The notes beneath the pieces were generated by a model that was given only the letters and a program-made list of their open reading frames with translations, was not told the DNA's origin and ran no database searches. This document shows positions 43,992 to 52,678 of a stretch of DNA of 64,000 nt, piece after piece. Made by a program: the position numbers and the translations under genes. Origin of the DNA: Streptomyces netropsis (GTDB lineage: Bacteria > Actinomycetota > Actinomycetes > Streptomycetales > Streptomycetaceae); the NCBI RefSeq assembly GCF_014203545.1, contig NZ_JACHJG010000020.1, positions 1-64,000 on the forward strand, read 5' to 3'. Within the stretch, counting starts at the first letter, position 1, and the number at the start of each line of letters is the position of its first letter.

Positions 43992-45587
43992 CTACAGGCT
44001 CCCGTCTCCCGTAACGCCCGCCGACATCGCCTGGGGTCGGGGCGAGGCGCTCTTCGCGTCCGTGGAGGTCGCGTCACCTCCGTGGGATGACGCCGCCGGG
44101 AGCGTCCTGGGGCGCCGGATGAGCACCAGCGCGACGATGCCACCGAGCACCCCCAGAGCGCCCGAGACCAGGAAGGTCTGCTGCAGACCCGCGGCGAAGG
44201 CCTCGTGCACCAGGCGACCGGCCACGGCTCGCTGCTGGGGGGAACCCGCGTGAGCGACCACGGCTCCCGCCTGGCCTCCTGCCAGCGCATCGGCCGTCGC
44301 GGCCGGATCGGCCACGGAGTCCGGTCCGTGGTCCCGGAGCGAGCCGGTCAGCCCTGCGTGGAAGACCACCCCCAGAACGGCGATGCCCAGGGCGTTCCCC
44401 AGCTGACGTGCGGTGTTCACGGCGCCGCTGGCCATCCCACCGCGCTCGGGGCCGACGGACGCCAGCGCCGCGGACGCCAGCATGGGAGTGGCGAGCCCGA
44501 CGCCGATACCCGTCACCGCGAGGCCGGGGACCAGAACGGTCCAGCTCGACTCCGCGTCGATCGTGGCCTGGAGGAGCGCGCCCCCACCGATCAGCAGCAG
44601 TCCCAGCCCGATCATCCAGCGCGCCGAGGCCCCGTGCAGGAAGCGCCCCGACAACGAAGCGACGAGGAACGCGGCCGCGCTCATGGGCAGACACGTGAGC
44701 CCGGCCGCCACCGGCCCCATGCCGCGTACGGACTGGAGCCAGAGCGAGGTGTAGGCCAGGTAGGAGAACGCGGCCACGGACAACAGCACCGCGGCGATCA
44801 TGAGCCCCGAGAACGCCCCCTGGCGGAAGAGCGTGAGGTCCAGCAGGGGCTGCCGCCGACGCGTCTCGATCACGAGGAAGGCGAGCAGCGCCACCGCCGC
44901 GAGCCCGAAGAGTCCCAGGGTGGTGGCCGAGGTCCAGCCGTACTCGCTGCCCTTGATCAGCGCGTAGGTGGCGGATCCCGCCGCGAGGGTGAAGGTCACC
45001 AGGCCGGGCAGGTCCACGCCCCGGGATCCCCGGGTGGGGGTCGCGACGACGAACCGCAGGGTCATCGCGATGGCGAGCACGCTGATGGGGAGGTTCACGA
45101 AGAAGATCCAGCGCCAGTCCAGGTGCTGGGTCAGCACCCCGCCCAGGACCGGCCCGGCCGCGGAGGCGGCACCGCTGACCGCCCCCCAGGCGCCGAACGC
45201 CACCCCGCGGTCCCTGCCGTGATAAATGCTGCCGATCAGAGCAGTCGTGGTGGCCAGCATCGCCGCCCCGCCTATCCCCTGCACGCCCCGGAAAGCGATC
45301 AGGGCCTGCGGCCCCGTCGCCAGCCCGCACGCCAGCGAGGCGAGTGCGAACAGCACCAGACCGCCTACGTACACCTGCCGGTGGCCGATCCTGTCGGCGA
45401 GAGAACCGACGCCCAGCAGCAGCGCGGCGAGCGCCAGGGCGTAGACGTCCATCACCCACTGCAGGTCCGCGAAGGAGGTATGCAGACTCTCCGCCATGTC
45501 GGGCAGCGCCACCACGACGATCGTGACGTCCACGAGCAGCATGAACGTCCCCAGGCACACCGCTACGAGCGGCAGCCACTTACGCAT
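43992..45587 (-). CDS. MFS drug transporter, DHA2 (EmrB/QacA) type
   Basis: ATG 45587 begins a 531-aa protein with 14 predicted membrane segments. Signature elements are VDVTIVVVALPDMAESL (motif D1, typical of 14-TMS pumps), SLADRIGHRQVYVGGLV (motif A), FRGVQGIGGAAMLATTTALI (motif B region) and GPVLGGVLTQHLDWRWIFFV (motif C). It exports small hydrophobic or cationic compounds by proton antiport. It is divergent from an Lrp-type regulator with an inverted repeat in the 150-base intergenic region. The peptide gene lies 86 bases downstream on the same strand. Confidence 0.9.
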   Translation of the reverse strand: MRKWLPLVAVCLGTFMLLVDVTIVVVALPDMAESLHTSFADLQWVMDVYALALAALLLGVGSLADRIGHRQVYVGGLVLFALASLACGLATGPQALIAFRGVQGIGGAAMLATTTALIGSIYHGRDRGVAFGAWGAVSGAASAAGPVLGGVLTQHLDWRWIFFVNLPISVLAIAMTLRFVVATPTRGSRGVDLPGLVTFTLAAGSATYALIKGSEYGWTSATTLGLFGLAAVALLAFLVIETRRRQPLLDLTLFRQGAFSGLMIAAVLLSVAAFSYLAYTSLWLQSVRGMGPVAAGLTCLPMSAAAFLVASLSGRFLHGASARWMIGLGLLLIGGGALLQATIDAESSWTVLVPGLAVTGIGVGLATPMLASAALASVGPERGGMASGAVNTARQLGNALGIAVLGVVFHAGLTGSLRDHGPDSVADPAATADALAGGQAGAVVAHAGSPQQRAVAGRLVHEAFAAGLQQTFLVSGALGVLGGIVALVLIRRPRTLPAASSHGGDATSTDAKSASPRPQAMSAGVTGDGSL

Positions 45588-45616
45588 CCGAACCTCCAGA
45601 GGTCTTCACCGACAAG

Positions 45617-45673
45617 GCCGGGTGTGCTGGGCGGAGACCTCGTGGGTCCTGCCCGGAAAGCCGCACACCCGGC
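45617..45673. promoter_or_regulatory. Inverted repeat in divergent MFS/Lrp promoter
   Basis: GCCGGGTGTG (45617-45626) and CACACCCGGC (45664-45673) are perfect inverted repeats separated by 37 bases. They lie between the MFS start (45587) and the Lrp-type start (45739). Spaced arms fit a regulator such as Lrp that wraps DNA, but a fold-back role in the RNA cannot be excluded. Confidence 0.5.
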
Positions 45674-45738
45674 AAGGGGTAGAACCTCGCACGTCCAACA
45701 GTTTTCAGGAATCCAGAGCGCCTTAATGACGGAAGTCG

Positions 45739-46761
45739 ATGATTGGCGACCATGAAATGATGGAAACCATGGACACTCTTGAGTTCGATCTCTTCGATCG
45801 TCGGCTCGCGCAGGCGCTGATGATCGACGGCCGGGCCGCGTTCAGCCGCCTCGCCACCGTGCTGGAGACCACGGACCAGACGGTGATCCGCCACTACCGC
45901 CGGCTCCATGGCGCGGGGCTGCTCCGTGTGCTGGGCCTGCCGGTCGGCAGCCGCGTCGGGCTGTTCGAATCCAGGCTGCGCATCAGGTGTGTCCCGGGAG
46001 CCGCCCTGGCCATCGCCGAAGCGCTCGCCCGCCGCCCCGACACCGGCTGGGTCAAGGTCTACTCCGGCGGTACCGAGGTCGGATGCCTGGTCAGCTCGCG
46101 CACCCGGGAGGATCACGAGACCCTCCTCCTTCAGAAGCTGCCTCGCACCCAGCAGGTCACAGGCGTGTCGGCCCACAATCTGCTCCATCGGTACACCAGC
46201 AGCCTGGGCCATTGGCTGGGACCGGCCGAGCTGAGCGAGCAGCAGATCAGGGCCCTGCAGCTCCCCGCGGCGAGCCACGACGACACCGTTCGTCTCGACG
46301 ACTCCGACCATGCGATGTTGTCCGTGCTCGCGCGGGACGGCAGGGCGGGCTACCCCGAACTCGCCAAGGCCACCGGCCGTTCGGAGTCCACGGTTCGCCG
46401 CCGTCTGGAGTACCTGCGCGGCCACGGCGCCCTCTTCTTCGAGGTCGAAATCCTCCCCGTCCACTTGGGCTACCAGACCGAGGCCGCCCTCGCCCTGACC
46501 GTGCCCCCCAGCGACCTGGCCGAGGTCGGCCGTGCGCTTGCCGATCACCCCCAAGTCCCGTTCGTCGCGGCGACGACCGGCACCACCAACCTCGCCGCCA
46601 CGGTGCTCTGCAAGGATCAGCACGCCTTGTACAGGTACATGACGGAAGGGATCGGCACCCTCAAGTCCGTGCACCAACTGGAGGTCGTCCCGGTGCTCCG
46701 CCACCTCAAACGAGCCGGCTTGCTGAGCGACGGCAGCCGACTGTCCGACCCACCGCGCTGA
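45739..46761 (+). CDS. Lrp/AsnC-family transcriptional regulator (double)
   Basis: The ORF opens at ATG 45739; ATG 45769 (MDTLEFDLFDRRLAQAL) is a likely alternative. The 340-aa protein contains two Lrp-type modules: helix-turn-helix at residues 25-60 (AAFSRLATVLETTDQTVIRH) and again at about 195-230 (AGYPELAKATGRSESTVRRR). Two ligand-binding RAM-like domains follow, the second reading LGYQTEAALALTVPPSDLAE and VAATTGTTNLAATVLCKDQH. Double-headed Lrp proteins are typical of actinobacteria. It is divergent from the MFS pump and probably controls it. Confidence 0.87.
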   Translation: MIGDHEMMETMDTLEFDLFDRRLAQALMIDGRAAFSRLATVLETTDQTVIRHYRRLHGAGLLRVLGLPVGSRVGLFESRLRIRCVPGAALAIAEALARRPDTGWVKVYSGGTEVGCLVSSRTREDHETLLLQKLPRTQQVTGVSAHNLLHRYTSSLGHWLGPAELSEQQIRALQLPAASHDDTVRLDDSDHAMLSVLARDGRAGYPELAKATGRSESTVRRRLEYLRGHGALFFEVEILPVHLGYQTEAALALTVPPSDLAEVGRALADHPQVPFVAATTGTTNLAATVLCKDQHALYRYMTEGIGTLKSVHQLEVVPVLRHLKRAGLLSDGSRLSDPPR

Positions 46762-46765
46762 GCCG

Positions 46766-46790
46766 CGGAGCGCGAACGCCGGGCGCTCCG
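46766..46790 (+). terminator. Terminator hairpin of the Lrp-type gene
   Basis: CGGAGCGC (46766-46773) and GCGCTCCG (46783-46790) form an 8-bp stem around a 9-base loop, 5 bases after the stop codon. Confidence 0.6.
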
Positions 46791-46820
46791 GACGGGGCAT
46801 TACCACCGCCACGATCGTCA

Positions 46821-46838
46821 ACTTAGGCTTACCTAAGT
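46821..46838 (+). promoter_or_regulatory. Iron box (DmdR/DtxR-type operator)
   Basis: ACTTAGGCTTACCTAAGT has 7-bp arms (ACTTAGG/CCTAAGT) around CTTA. The core TTAGGCTTACCTAA differs by one base from the right-hand part of the Streptomyces iron-box consensus TTAGGTTAGGCTAACCTAA bound by DmdR1. It lies about 90 bases upstream of the methyltransferase remnant at 46930. It is the only such site I noticed in the window. Confidence 0.75.
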
Positions 46839-46929
46839 CGAAGACGGGTGGTGTGCGCCCCGCGCACCTCACCTCTCCATGCCGTGCGCCGCGAGGCACA
46901 CGGCGGCGCCACCACGGAAGGGGCCGTAC

Positions 46930-47464
46930 ATGACCAGGGAGCGCGACACGGATCGGACACCGGCGGGCCGGCAGGAGCGCAGCATCGTCATGCAGTTGGC
47001 CTTCGGGCAGATGGGCACACAGGTCCTCGGCGTGGCCGTACGCCTGGGAATCTTCGACCGGTTAGGCGAGGGCGAGCGTGCGGCAGCCGATCTCGCCCGC
47101 GATCTCGGCACGCAGCCCCAGGCCACCCACCGTCTGCTCCGTGCGCTGGCAGGCCTGCGGTTGCTGACGGAGACCGCGCCGGGCACCTTCGCGACCACTC
47201 CCGCGGGCGGTCTGCTGCGCTCCGACGTCCCCCGACAACGGCACCCTCCTGATCGTCGAGCCGGTCCTGCCGACCGTCGTCTCCGCCGGAACCACCGAAA
47301 TGCCCTACCTCAGCGACCTCAACATGCTCGTGAACGTCGGCGGCAGGGAACGCACAGCGGACGACTTCACCGTCCTGTGCACCGAGGCGGGCTTCAAGCT
47401 CGGCGCCATCAGCCCGCTGCCCCAGCCGAACGTCTTCCACGTCATCGAGGCGACACCGGCCTGA
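46930..47464 (+). pseudogene. O-methyltransferase with internal deletion
   Basis: ATG 46930, preceded by GGAAGGGG, starts the dimerisation domain of a plant-type O-methyltransferase (QLAFGQMGTQVLGVAVRLGI, DLARDLGTQPQATHRLLRAL, GTFATTPAGGLLRSDVP). At about 47230 the frame shifts and the sequence jumps to the C-terminal end: DNGTLLIVEPVLPTVVSAG, LNMLVNVGGRERTADDF and ISPLPQPNVFHVIEATPA with TGA 47462. The whole SAM-binding Rossmann core, about 150-200 residues, is missing. It is a dead gene behind an iron box, so it may be the last trace of a siderophore or iron-regulated metabolite cluster. Confidence 0.8.
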
Positions 47465-47646
47465 GCCGGTACGGCAGCGTCGCCGAAGACGTCGGCCGGC
47501 ACAGCCGCTCCCCCGGCTTCCGGACAGCTGTCCGTCCGGTCGCGTCGATCAGTCCGTCGACGCCGGATCCATCACCCATCCGGGGCCGCCCCGACACCCC
47601 TGAGAACCCATCAGGATTGCCCCTTACTCCCGCCCCTGGGACCGGA

Positions 47647-48207
47647 TCAGGGACGGGCACTGCGCGCGGCACGCCACTCGGGTGCGAGCACCGACCAGAT
47701 CTCGGTGTCCTGCCGTACACCTCGGTAGAGGTCGTTCTCGCGCTGGACTCCTTCGAGGCTCATGCCGAGCCGCTTGGCCACATTGATGCTCGGTGTGTTC
47801 TCGGGGGACACCAGCCACTCCACACGGTGCATTCCGCGTTCCTGGACCGCCCAGTCGATGATCACGCCTATGGCACGGGTGACGAGACCGCGTCCGGCCG
47901 CGGCCGGCTCCAGCCAGCAACCGGCCTCGCAGTTGCCCGCAGTCGCGTCGAAGACCCTGAAGAGGACGCCGCCGACGAGGATCCCGTCAAGCCAGATGCC
48001 GTACAGCCGGCCGGTGTCGGTGGCGGCCTTGTCGGCGTACACCTGGAGCCACTTGCGCGCGGAGTCGAGGTCGGCTGCCACGTCGGGGAGCCCGACGTAC
48101 CGGCCGATGTATTCGCGGCCGCGGTCCATGTGGGCAAGGAACTCCTCGGCCTGCCAGGGCTCCAGAGGCCGCAGCTCAGCTCCGTCACCCAGGGATATCG
48201 CGAACAT
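47647..48207 (-). CDS. GNAT N-acetyltransferase, RimJ/RimL type
   Basis: ATG 48207, about 6 bases after TGGAGG, is preferred over ATG 48213, which directly abuts it. The 186-aa protein contains AELRPLEPWQAEEFLAHMDR, LVGGVLFRVFDATAGNCEAG and the acetyl-CoA loop LEPAAAGRGLVTRAIGVIID (Q/R-x-x-G-x-G/A). VEWLVSPENTPSINVAKRLG is typical of RimJ/RimL enzymes, which acetylate N-termini or small amines. It stands alone. Target unknown. Confidence 0.88.
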   Translation of the reverse strand: MFAISLGDGAELRPLEPWQAEEFLAHMDRGREYIGRYVGLPDVAADLDSARKWLQVYADKAATDTGRLYGIWLDGILVGGVLFRVFDATAGNCEAGCWLEPAAAGRGLVTRAIGVIIDWAVQERGMHRVEWLVSPENTPSINVAKRLGMSLEGVQRENDLYRGVRQDTEIWSVLAPEWRAARSARP

Positions 48208-48333
48208 TGTCATCCTCCACAGTGTGTCTCTGCACGGTCCCTGGATCCTCGCACGGCGCCTGCGCGTCAGTCGTCACCCTCCGGGCCGACGGCTCTCACG
48301 GCTCCCGCCACCGGTGACGGACAGGCGCGTCCG

Positions 48334-49680
48334 TCACCCTCGACGCATCGAGAGGATCTCCCGCCCGCGCTCCTCGGTGATCATCTCGGCGAGCACGGGG
48401 TCCGCGAGGAGGACGACCGGTGCGACGTGGTGCTCGCTGACCGGGCGCCACAGAGTGATGGCTTCTCTCAGCTCGGGCCACGTGGCGTCGATGAGCCGAC
48501 GCTGGATCCGCCTCGCCTCCTCGAACTCCTCCACGAGGGCACCCTCCGCACCCACCGACGGTTCGGTGCCCTCGAGCGGGTCCGGAACACCGAACGCCGG
48601 GTGGGCGGTCAGCCCGGCCAGGAGGGAGTGCACCGCGGCGTCGAACTCCGGATTGCCGAACGTGAGACGGAAGCCGGGAGCACCGCTCCGGTCCGCGAAT
48701 CCGGTGATGAGGGCCTGGACGTTCGCCGAACCGCGCTCCAGCACCTGTCGCTTGGTGAAGCTCTCGCCACGCCCGGTGAGCCTTCCCTCGGCGAAGATCA
48801 AAGGGAGCAACTCCGCCGCGAACAAGGGATCCTGCTCGAAGCCGACACCATCACGGGAAGGCCGGACGACGCGGTCGAGCGGCACCGTCTGCCAGTCACC
48901 GAGCATCCCCAGGACCTGCAGGCGCAAGAGGTCCGCGCGGCCCCGGCCGAAGGCGGAGGCCTCCTTCAGCACCTCCATGGGCGCGTCGATCTCGCCGGTG
49001 AGCAAGGCGAGGCGGGCCCGTTCGACCTCCGCGTCCCAGTGGTCGCGCGTCGTGCCCGCGGGCCTCCGCAGACCGTGGAAGGAGACGTACTGATCACGCA
49101 TCAGGGCGTGGAACGAGTCGAAGCGCTCCGGCCCCTCCCCGGACCACGACGAGAGCCAGTACCCCGCCCATTCGCCACGCTCGTCCACATCGTCCGGGTC
49201 GAGGAGCAGTATCGCGGCGTCGCCTTCGAGTGAGACCCGCAGGGACCGGCGCAGGATGGCGGCCTCGTCGGCGGCGGACCGGAACTGCTCCTCGTCGCCG
49301 CCACCGTCCTCGGCCTCGTCATCGTCCTCGTCCTCGTCGTCCTCGTCGTCTTCTGCGAGTTCGTCGTACACCTCGATCCAATGGGCGTCGTCCGTGTCGG
49401 CCAGCCAGTCGAGCTCGGACGTGCCCGCGATGCGGTAGATGAAGCAGCCCGCGTCCCGCCACCCGTCGGTGGTCAGCAGGAAGGAGCGGAGTGACGGCGG
49501 AAGCGGGCGTCCCAGGCGGGCCTCGGCTTCGGCGATCTCGTCCGCACCCGCCGGGGCGAAACCGAGCCAGCCGCTCCGCACGACGTCCGCGTCCAGCGGC
49601 GCGTCGCTCTCCGGGTCATGGCCGCGTACCCACTCCTCGCTCCAGAGGGTCAAGAACGCCTGCCATTCCTCACGATTCAC
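48334..49680 (-). CDS. SMI1/KNR4 (SUKH) family protein with acidic insert
   Basis: The 448-aa protein begins MNREEWQAFLTLWSEEWVRG. Residues about 45-85 read DEIAEAEARLGRPLPPSLRS and FLLTTDGWRDAGCFIYRIAG, the classic SUKH start (Lys/Arg-Pro-Leu-Pro-x-x-(Y/L)xxFLL). Residues about 110-130 are almost only Asp/Glu (DDEDDEDEDDDEAED). The rest (FRLTFGNPEFDAAVHSLLAG, EEFEEARRIQRRLIDATWPE) is a helical extension. SUKH domains are often immunity proteins of contact toxins, but genome-wide they are also regulators. No toxin gene lies next to it, so an immunity role is unproven. Confidence 0.82.
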   Translation of the reverse strand: MNREEWQAFLTLWSEEWVRGHDPESDAPLDADVVRSGWLGFAPAGADEIAEAEARLGRPLPPSLRSFLLTTDGWRDAGCFIYRIAGTSELDWLADTDDAHWIEVYDELAEDDEDDEDEDDDEAEDGGGDEEQFRSAADEAAILRRSLRVSLEGDAAILLLDPDDVDERGEWAGYWLSSWSGEGPERFDSFHALMRDQYVSFHGLRRPAGTTRDHWDAEVERARLALLTGEIDAPMEVLKEASAFGRGRADLLRLQVLGMLGDWQTVPLDRVVRPSRDGVGFEQDPLFAAELLPLIFAEGRLTGRGESFTKRQVLERGSANVQALITGFADRSGAPGFRLTFGNPEFDAAVHSLLAGLTAHPAFGVPDPLEGTEPSVGAEGALVEEFEEARRIQRRLIDATWPELREAITLWRPVSEHHVAPVVLLADPVLAEMITEERGREILSMRRG

Positions 49681-49765
49681 CCGGATTACCCCTTCACATC
49701 AGCGTCAGCATCAACGCGCCAACCACATCACAGGGGTCTGACATCCCTGGCAGTGACCGATGGGG

Positions 49766-50296
49766 TCAGCTCTCCACCGTCTGGACCTGGGGTGGGTGCC
49801 CGTTCCAGGTGACGAACACCGAAGTCGTCTTCGTGCCGGCCACGAAGTCCACCCGGATCCAGGCGCTTTGCTTCCACACCCGCATCTGCCACCCCTCGTC
49901 CGGCGTCGCCGAGACGAGCGTGGCCGAGTTCTCGCCGAGATCGAAGACTGCTCGCCCGCCCCGGACCGCGTAGCTCTTCACCTCGGTGGCACCGGACGGC
50001 GGTTGAGCATCGGGCCGGCGCGCGGCCTCGCGCGTGGGTGTGGGCGTGACACGTGTCGCGGACGGTGCCGTGGTGGCCGGGCGGGAGGGAGACACCGGGG
50101 GTTCGGGGCCACGGGTGGAGGAAGCCGACTCGCCTGCTGTCGGAGCCGCCGCGCCGGAGATCGGAAGCGCGCGCGGCGGCTCGTAGGCCGTGCCCGCCAG
50201 GACGGTCCGTACCCCGTACCAGGACACGGCCATGGCGGCCGCGGTCGCCAGCGCCCACAACAGGACCTGCATGATTCCTCGCCTCACCTGGCTCAT
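49766..50296 (-). CDS. Membrane-anchored or secreted hypothetical protein
   Basis: The frame opens at ATG 50296; ATG 50272 (codon 9), after GAGGAATC, is a better ribosome fit. The N-terminal helix (MQVLLWALATAAAMAVSWYG) is a membrane anchor or signal peptide, followed by a Pro/Thr/Ser-rich linker and a C-terminal beta domain of about 70 residues (SYAVRGGRAVFDLGENSATL, EGWQMRVWKQSAWIRVDF). The arrangement suggests a cell-surface protein on a flexible stalk. It is divergent from the response-regulator gene, with only 33 bases between them. Confidence 0.72.
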   Translation of the reverse strand: MSQVRRGIMQVLLWALATAAAMAVSWYGVRTVLAGTAYEPPRALPISGAAAPTAGESASSTRGPEPPVSPSRPATTAPSATRVTPTPTREAARRPDAQPPSGATEVKSYAVRGGRAVFDLGENSATLVSATPDEGWQMRVWKQSAWIRVDFVAGTKTTSVFVTWNGHPPQVQTVES

Positions 50297-50329
50297 AGTG
50301 CCTCACCCGAATGGCGTACGGTGCGGCCC

Positions 50330-51067
50330 ATGGCAAGACTGCTCGTAGTCGAGGACGATCCGTTCGTGCGCTCCGCCCTCATCCGGCAGCTGACCGAGGC
50401 TTCGCACACCGTCCGCAGCGTCGGAACCGCTCTCGAGGCGTTGCGCGAAGTGGCACAGGTCGGCTTCGACCTGGTCATCCTCGACCTGGGGCTGCCGGAT
50501 CTCGACGGGGCGCAGGTCCTGAAGATGCTGCGCGGCATCACCGATGTGCCGGTCATCGTGGCCACCGCACGGGACGACGAGGCGGAGATCATCCGGCTGC
50601 TGACCGACGGCGCCGACGACTATCTGGTCAAGCCGTTCTCCGTGGCGCATCTGACCGCGCGCATGGCCGCCGTGCTGCGCCGGGCGGGCAGGGGTGGCGC
50701 GCCCGGCGAGGCGGTGCCGTCCGGAGCGCTGCGGGTCGGTGGGCTGTCGGTCGACCCGTTACGTCGGCTGGCGGAATTGGACGGTGGGGCGCTGGACTTG
50801 ACCCGGCGCGAGTTCGACCTGCTCGCCTATCTGGCCGGCCGCCCGGGGGTCGTCGTACCGCGCAAGGAGCTCCTCGCCGAGGTCTGGCAGCAGTCCTACG
50901 GTGAGGACCAGACCATCGATGTGCACTTGTCGTGGCTGCGCCGCAAGCTGGGCGAGACTGCCGCCAGGCCGCGTTATCTGCACACCGTCCGCGGGGTCGG
51001 GGTGAAGCTGGAGCCTCCGGAGGGGCCGCCCTCGGTGCCGCCGGAGGCACCCTTGGAGCAGGCGTGA
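50330..51067 (+). CDS. Two-component response regulator, OmpR/PhoB type
   Basis: The 245-aa protein starts ATG 50330 with MARLLVVEDDPFVRSALIRQ (acidic pocket Glu/Asp near residues 8-10); phosphoacceptor Asp52 lies in FDLVILDLGLPDLDG and the conserved Lys in DDYLVKPFS. The C-terminal winged helix reads LDLTRREFDLLAYLAGRPG and DVHLSWLRRKLG-ETAARP. It overlaps the downstream histidine-kinase gene by 4 bases (GTGA). The neighbouring chitinase and LPMO genes suggest a role in the response to chitin or cell-wall signals, but this is positional inference. Confidence 0.92.
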   Translation: MARLLVVEDDPFVRSALIRQLTEASHTVRSVGTALEALREVAQVGFDLVILDLGLPDLDGAQVLKMLRGITDVPVIVATARDDEAEIIRLLTDGADDYLVKPFSVAHLTARMAAVLRRAGRGGAPGEAVPSGALRVGGLSVDPLRRLAELDGGALDLTRREFDLLAYLAGRPGVVVPRKELLAEVWQQSYGEDQTIDVHLSWLRRKLGETAARPRYLHTVRGVGVKLEPPEGPPSVPPEAPLEQA

Positions 51068-52500
51068 GATGGGCACTCATCAGGGTTTCGCTGGCCGTCA
51101 CCGTGATGGTGGTGCTGGCCTTCGCCGTGCCGCTCGGGCTGGTGGTCAAGGAGTTGGCCCGGGACCGGGCCTTCGCCGACGCCGAGCGACAGGCGGCCCA
51201 GATACGCCCCGCGCTCGCCATCACCACCGACCGCGAGCAGTTGGAGCGGGCGGTCGCGAGCTCGCAGGCCGGTGGGGACGGGCGGATGGCCGTCCACGTA
51301 CCGGGCAACGGCAGTACCCGGCAGGGGGCCGGTGCTGATTCGCGCGAGGTGCACGGCACGCACGAGGCGTACGACATCGGCCGACGCCGGGCCGACCCGC
51401 GCGACGTGGAGACGGCCCGCCGTGGTCGCTCCGCCGTCACCTCGGTGCCCGGCGGTTACGCCCTGCTCCAGCCGACGGCCTTGAGCACCGGCGAGTTCGC
51501 GGTGGTCGAGGTGTACGTGCCGCACCGCTCGGTCGGCAACGGGGTCACCACGTCCTGGGTGATTCTCGCCGGTGTGGGCCTCGGCCTGGTCGCCGGTTCC
51601 CTCGCCACCGCGGACCGGCTCGGCCTGCGTCTGGTGCGCCCGGCGGAGCGGCTCGCGAAGGCCGCCGCCGAGCTCGGGGAGGGGAAGCTGGGTGTGCGCG
51701 TCCGCGAGGGCGGTCCGGCGGAACTGCGCGCCGCGGCCGTCGCGTTCAACTCCATGGCCGACAAGATCGTGCAGCTTCTCTCGCATGAGCGAGAGCTCGC
51801 CGCCGATCTCTCGCACCGGCTGCGTACCCCGCTCACCGTTCTCCGCCTGAACGCGGCGTCGCTCGGCGAAGGCCCGGCCGCCGAGCAGACCCGCGCCGCC
51901 GTCGCGCAGTTGGAACGCGAGGTCGACCAGCTGATCTGCGCTGCCCGTGAGCAAGGCGAACGCACGGAGCGGCCCTCGCTCGGCTGTGATGCCTGCGAAG
52001 TGATCCGTGACCGGATGGACTTCTGGTCCGCGCTCGCCGAGGACGAGGGGCGTGCGGTACGGCTCGCGGGCGTCGACGCGACCGTACGGGTCCCCGTCGC
52101 CCGTCCCGAACTCGTCGCCGCACTGGACTCGATGCTCGGCAACGTCTTCCGGCACACCCCCGAGGGCACCGCCTTCGCGGTGGATGTGCACCACAGCGAG
52201 GACGCCGTGATCGTGCTCGTCTCGGACGCGGGCCCGGGCATCGCGGACCCGGACGCCGCGTTGCGTCGCGGCCATGGCGACGGCGGCCCCGGCTCCACCG
52301 GCCTCGGCCTGGACATCGTGCGCCGGGTCGCAGAGTCCACAGGTGGCGACGTACGGATCGGGCGGTCGGTGCTCGGTGGGACGGAAGTACGCGTGTGGCT
52401 CTCGCTGGGCGGAGGAGGCAAGCCGCGACGTCGTGAACGGCGCCGCCGGATACGTCGCTCCGGCGCGGGACGCGAGACGGGCGGCCGGCGGGACTCCTGA
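51064..52500 (+). CDS. Sensor histidine kinase
   Basis: The start GTG 51064 overlaps the regulator stop. The 478-aa protein has TM1 at residues about 5-30 (IRVSLAVTVMVVLAFAVPLG), a periplasmic loop of about 130 residues, TM2 (SWVILAGVGLGLVAGSLATA) and a HAMP-like stretch. The HisKA box is ELAADLSHRLRTPLTVLRL (phospho-acceptor His) and the HATPase has MLGNVFRHTPEGTAFAVDVH (N box), LVSDAGPGIADPD (G1) and GSTGLGLDIVRRVAESTG (G2). The loop lacks Cys and known sensor folds. The last about 35 residues are basic. It phosphorylates the adjacent response regulator. Confidence 0.92.
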   Translation: MRWALIRVSLAVTVMVVLAFAVPLGLVVKELARDRAFADAERQAAQIRPALAITTDREQLERAVASSQAGGDGRMAVHVPGNGSTRQGAGADSREVHGTHEAYDIGRRRADPRDVETARRGRSAVTSVPGGYALLQPTALSTGEFAVVEVYVPHRSVGNGVTTSWVILAGVGLGLVAGSLATADRLGLRLVRPAERLAKAAAELGEGKLGVRVREGGPAELRAAAVAFNSMADKIVQLLSHERELAADLSHRLRTPLTVLRLNAASLGEGPAAEQTRAAVAQLEREVDQLICAAREQGERTERPSLGCDACEVIRDRMDFWSALAEDEGRAVRLAGVDATVRVPVARPELVAALDSMLGNVFRHTPEGTAFAVDVHHSEDAVIVLVSDAGPGIADPDAALRRGHGDGGPGSTGLGLDIVRRVAESTGGDVRIGRSVLGGTEVRVWLSLGGGGKPRRRERRRRIRRSGAGRETGGRRDS

Positions 52501-52541
52501 GCCGGCTCGCTCACCGGCTCCCGTCGCCCGGCCGGCCCCGC

Positions 52542-52578
52542 TTCTTTAACCGCCACCCATGCGTTTCTTAAGCCCGCC
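52542..52578 (+). promoter_or_regulatory. Imperfect direct repeats upstream of the chitinase
   Basis: TTCTTTAACCGCC (52542-52554) and TTTCTTAAGCCCGCC (52564-52578) resemble each other and are spaced about 22-23 bases, two helical turns. OmpR-type regulators often bind direct repeats spaced by 11 or 22 bases. They lie about 100 bases before the chitinase start and 42 bases after the kinase stop. Confidence 0.35.
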
Positions 52579-52678
52579 ATAAATAGCGGGGCCCGGCTCA
52601 CCATTCGACGATTGGTCCGATTCGTTCTCGCTAGCGTGCTGCCGCGTCACCCCCCAACACATGACAGGCAGGTACGCG

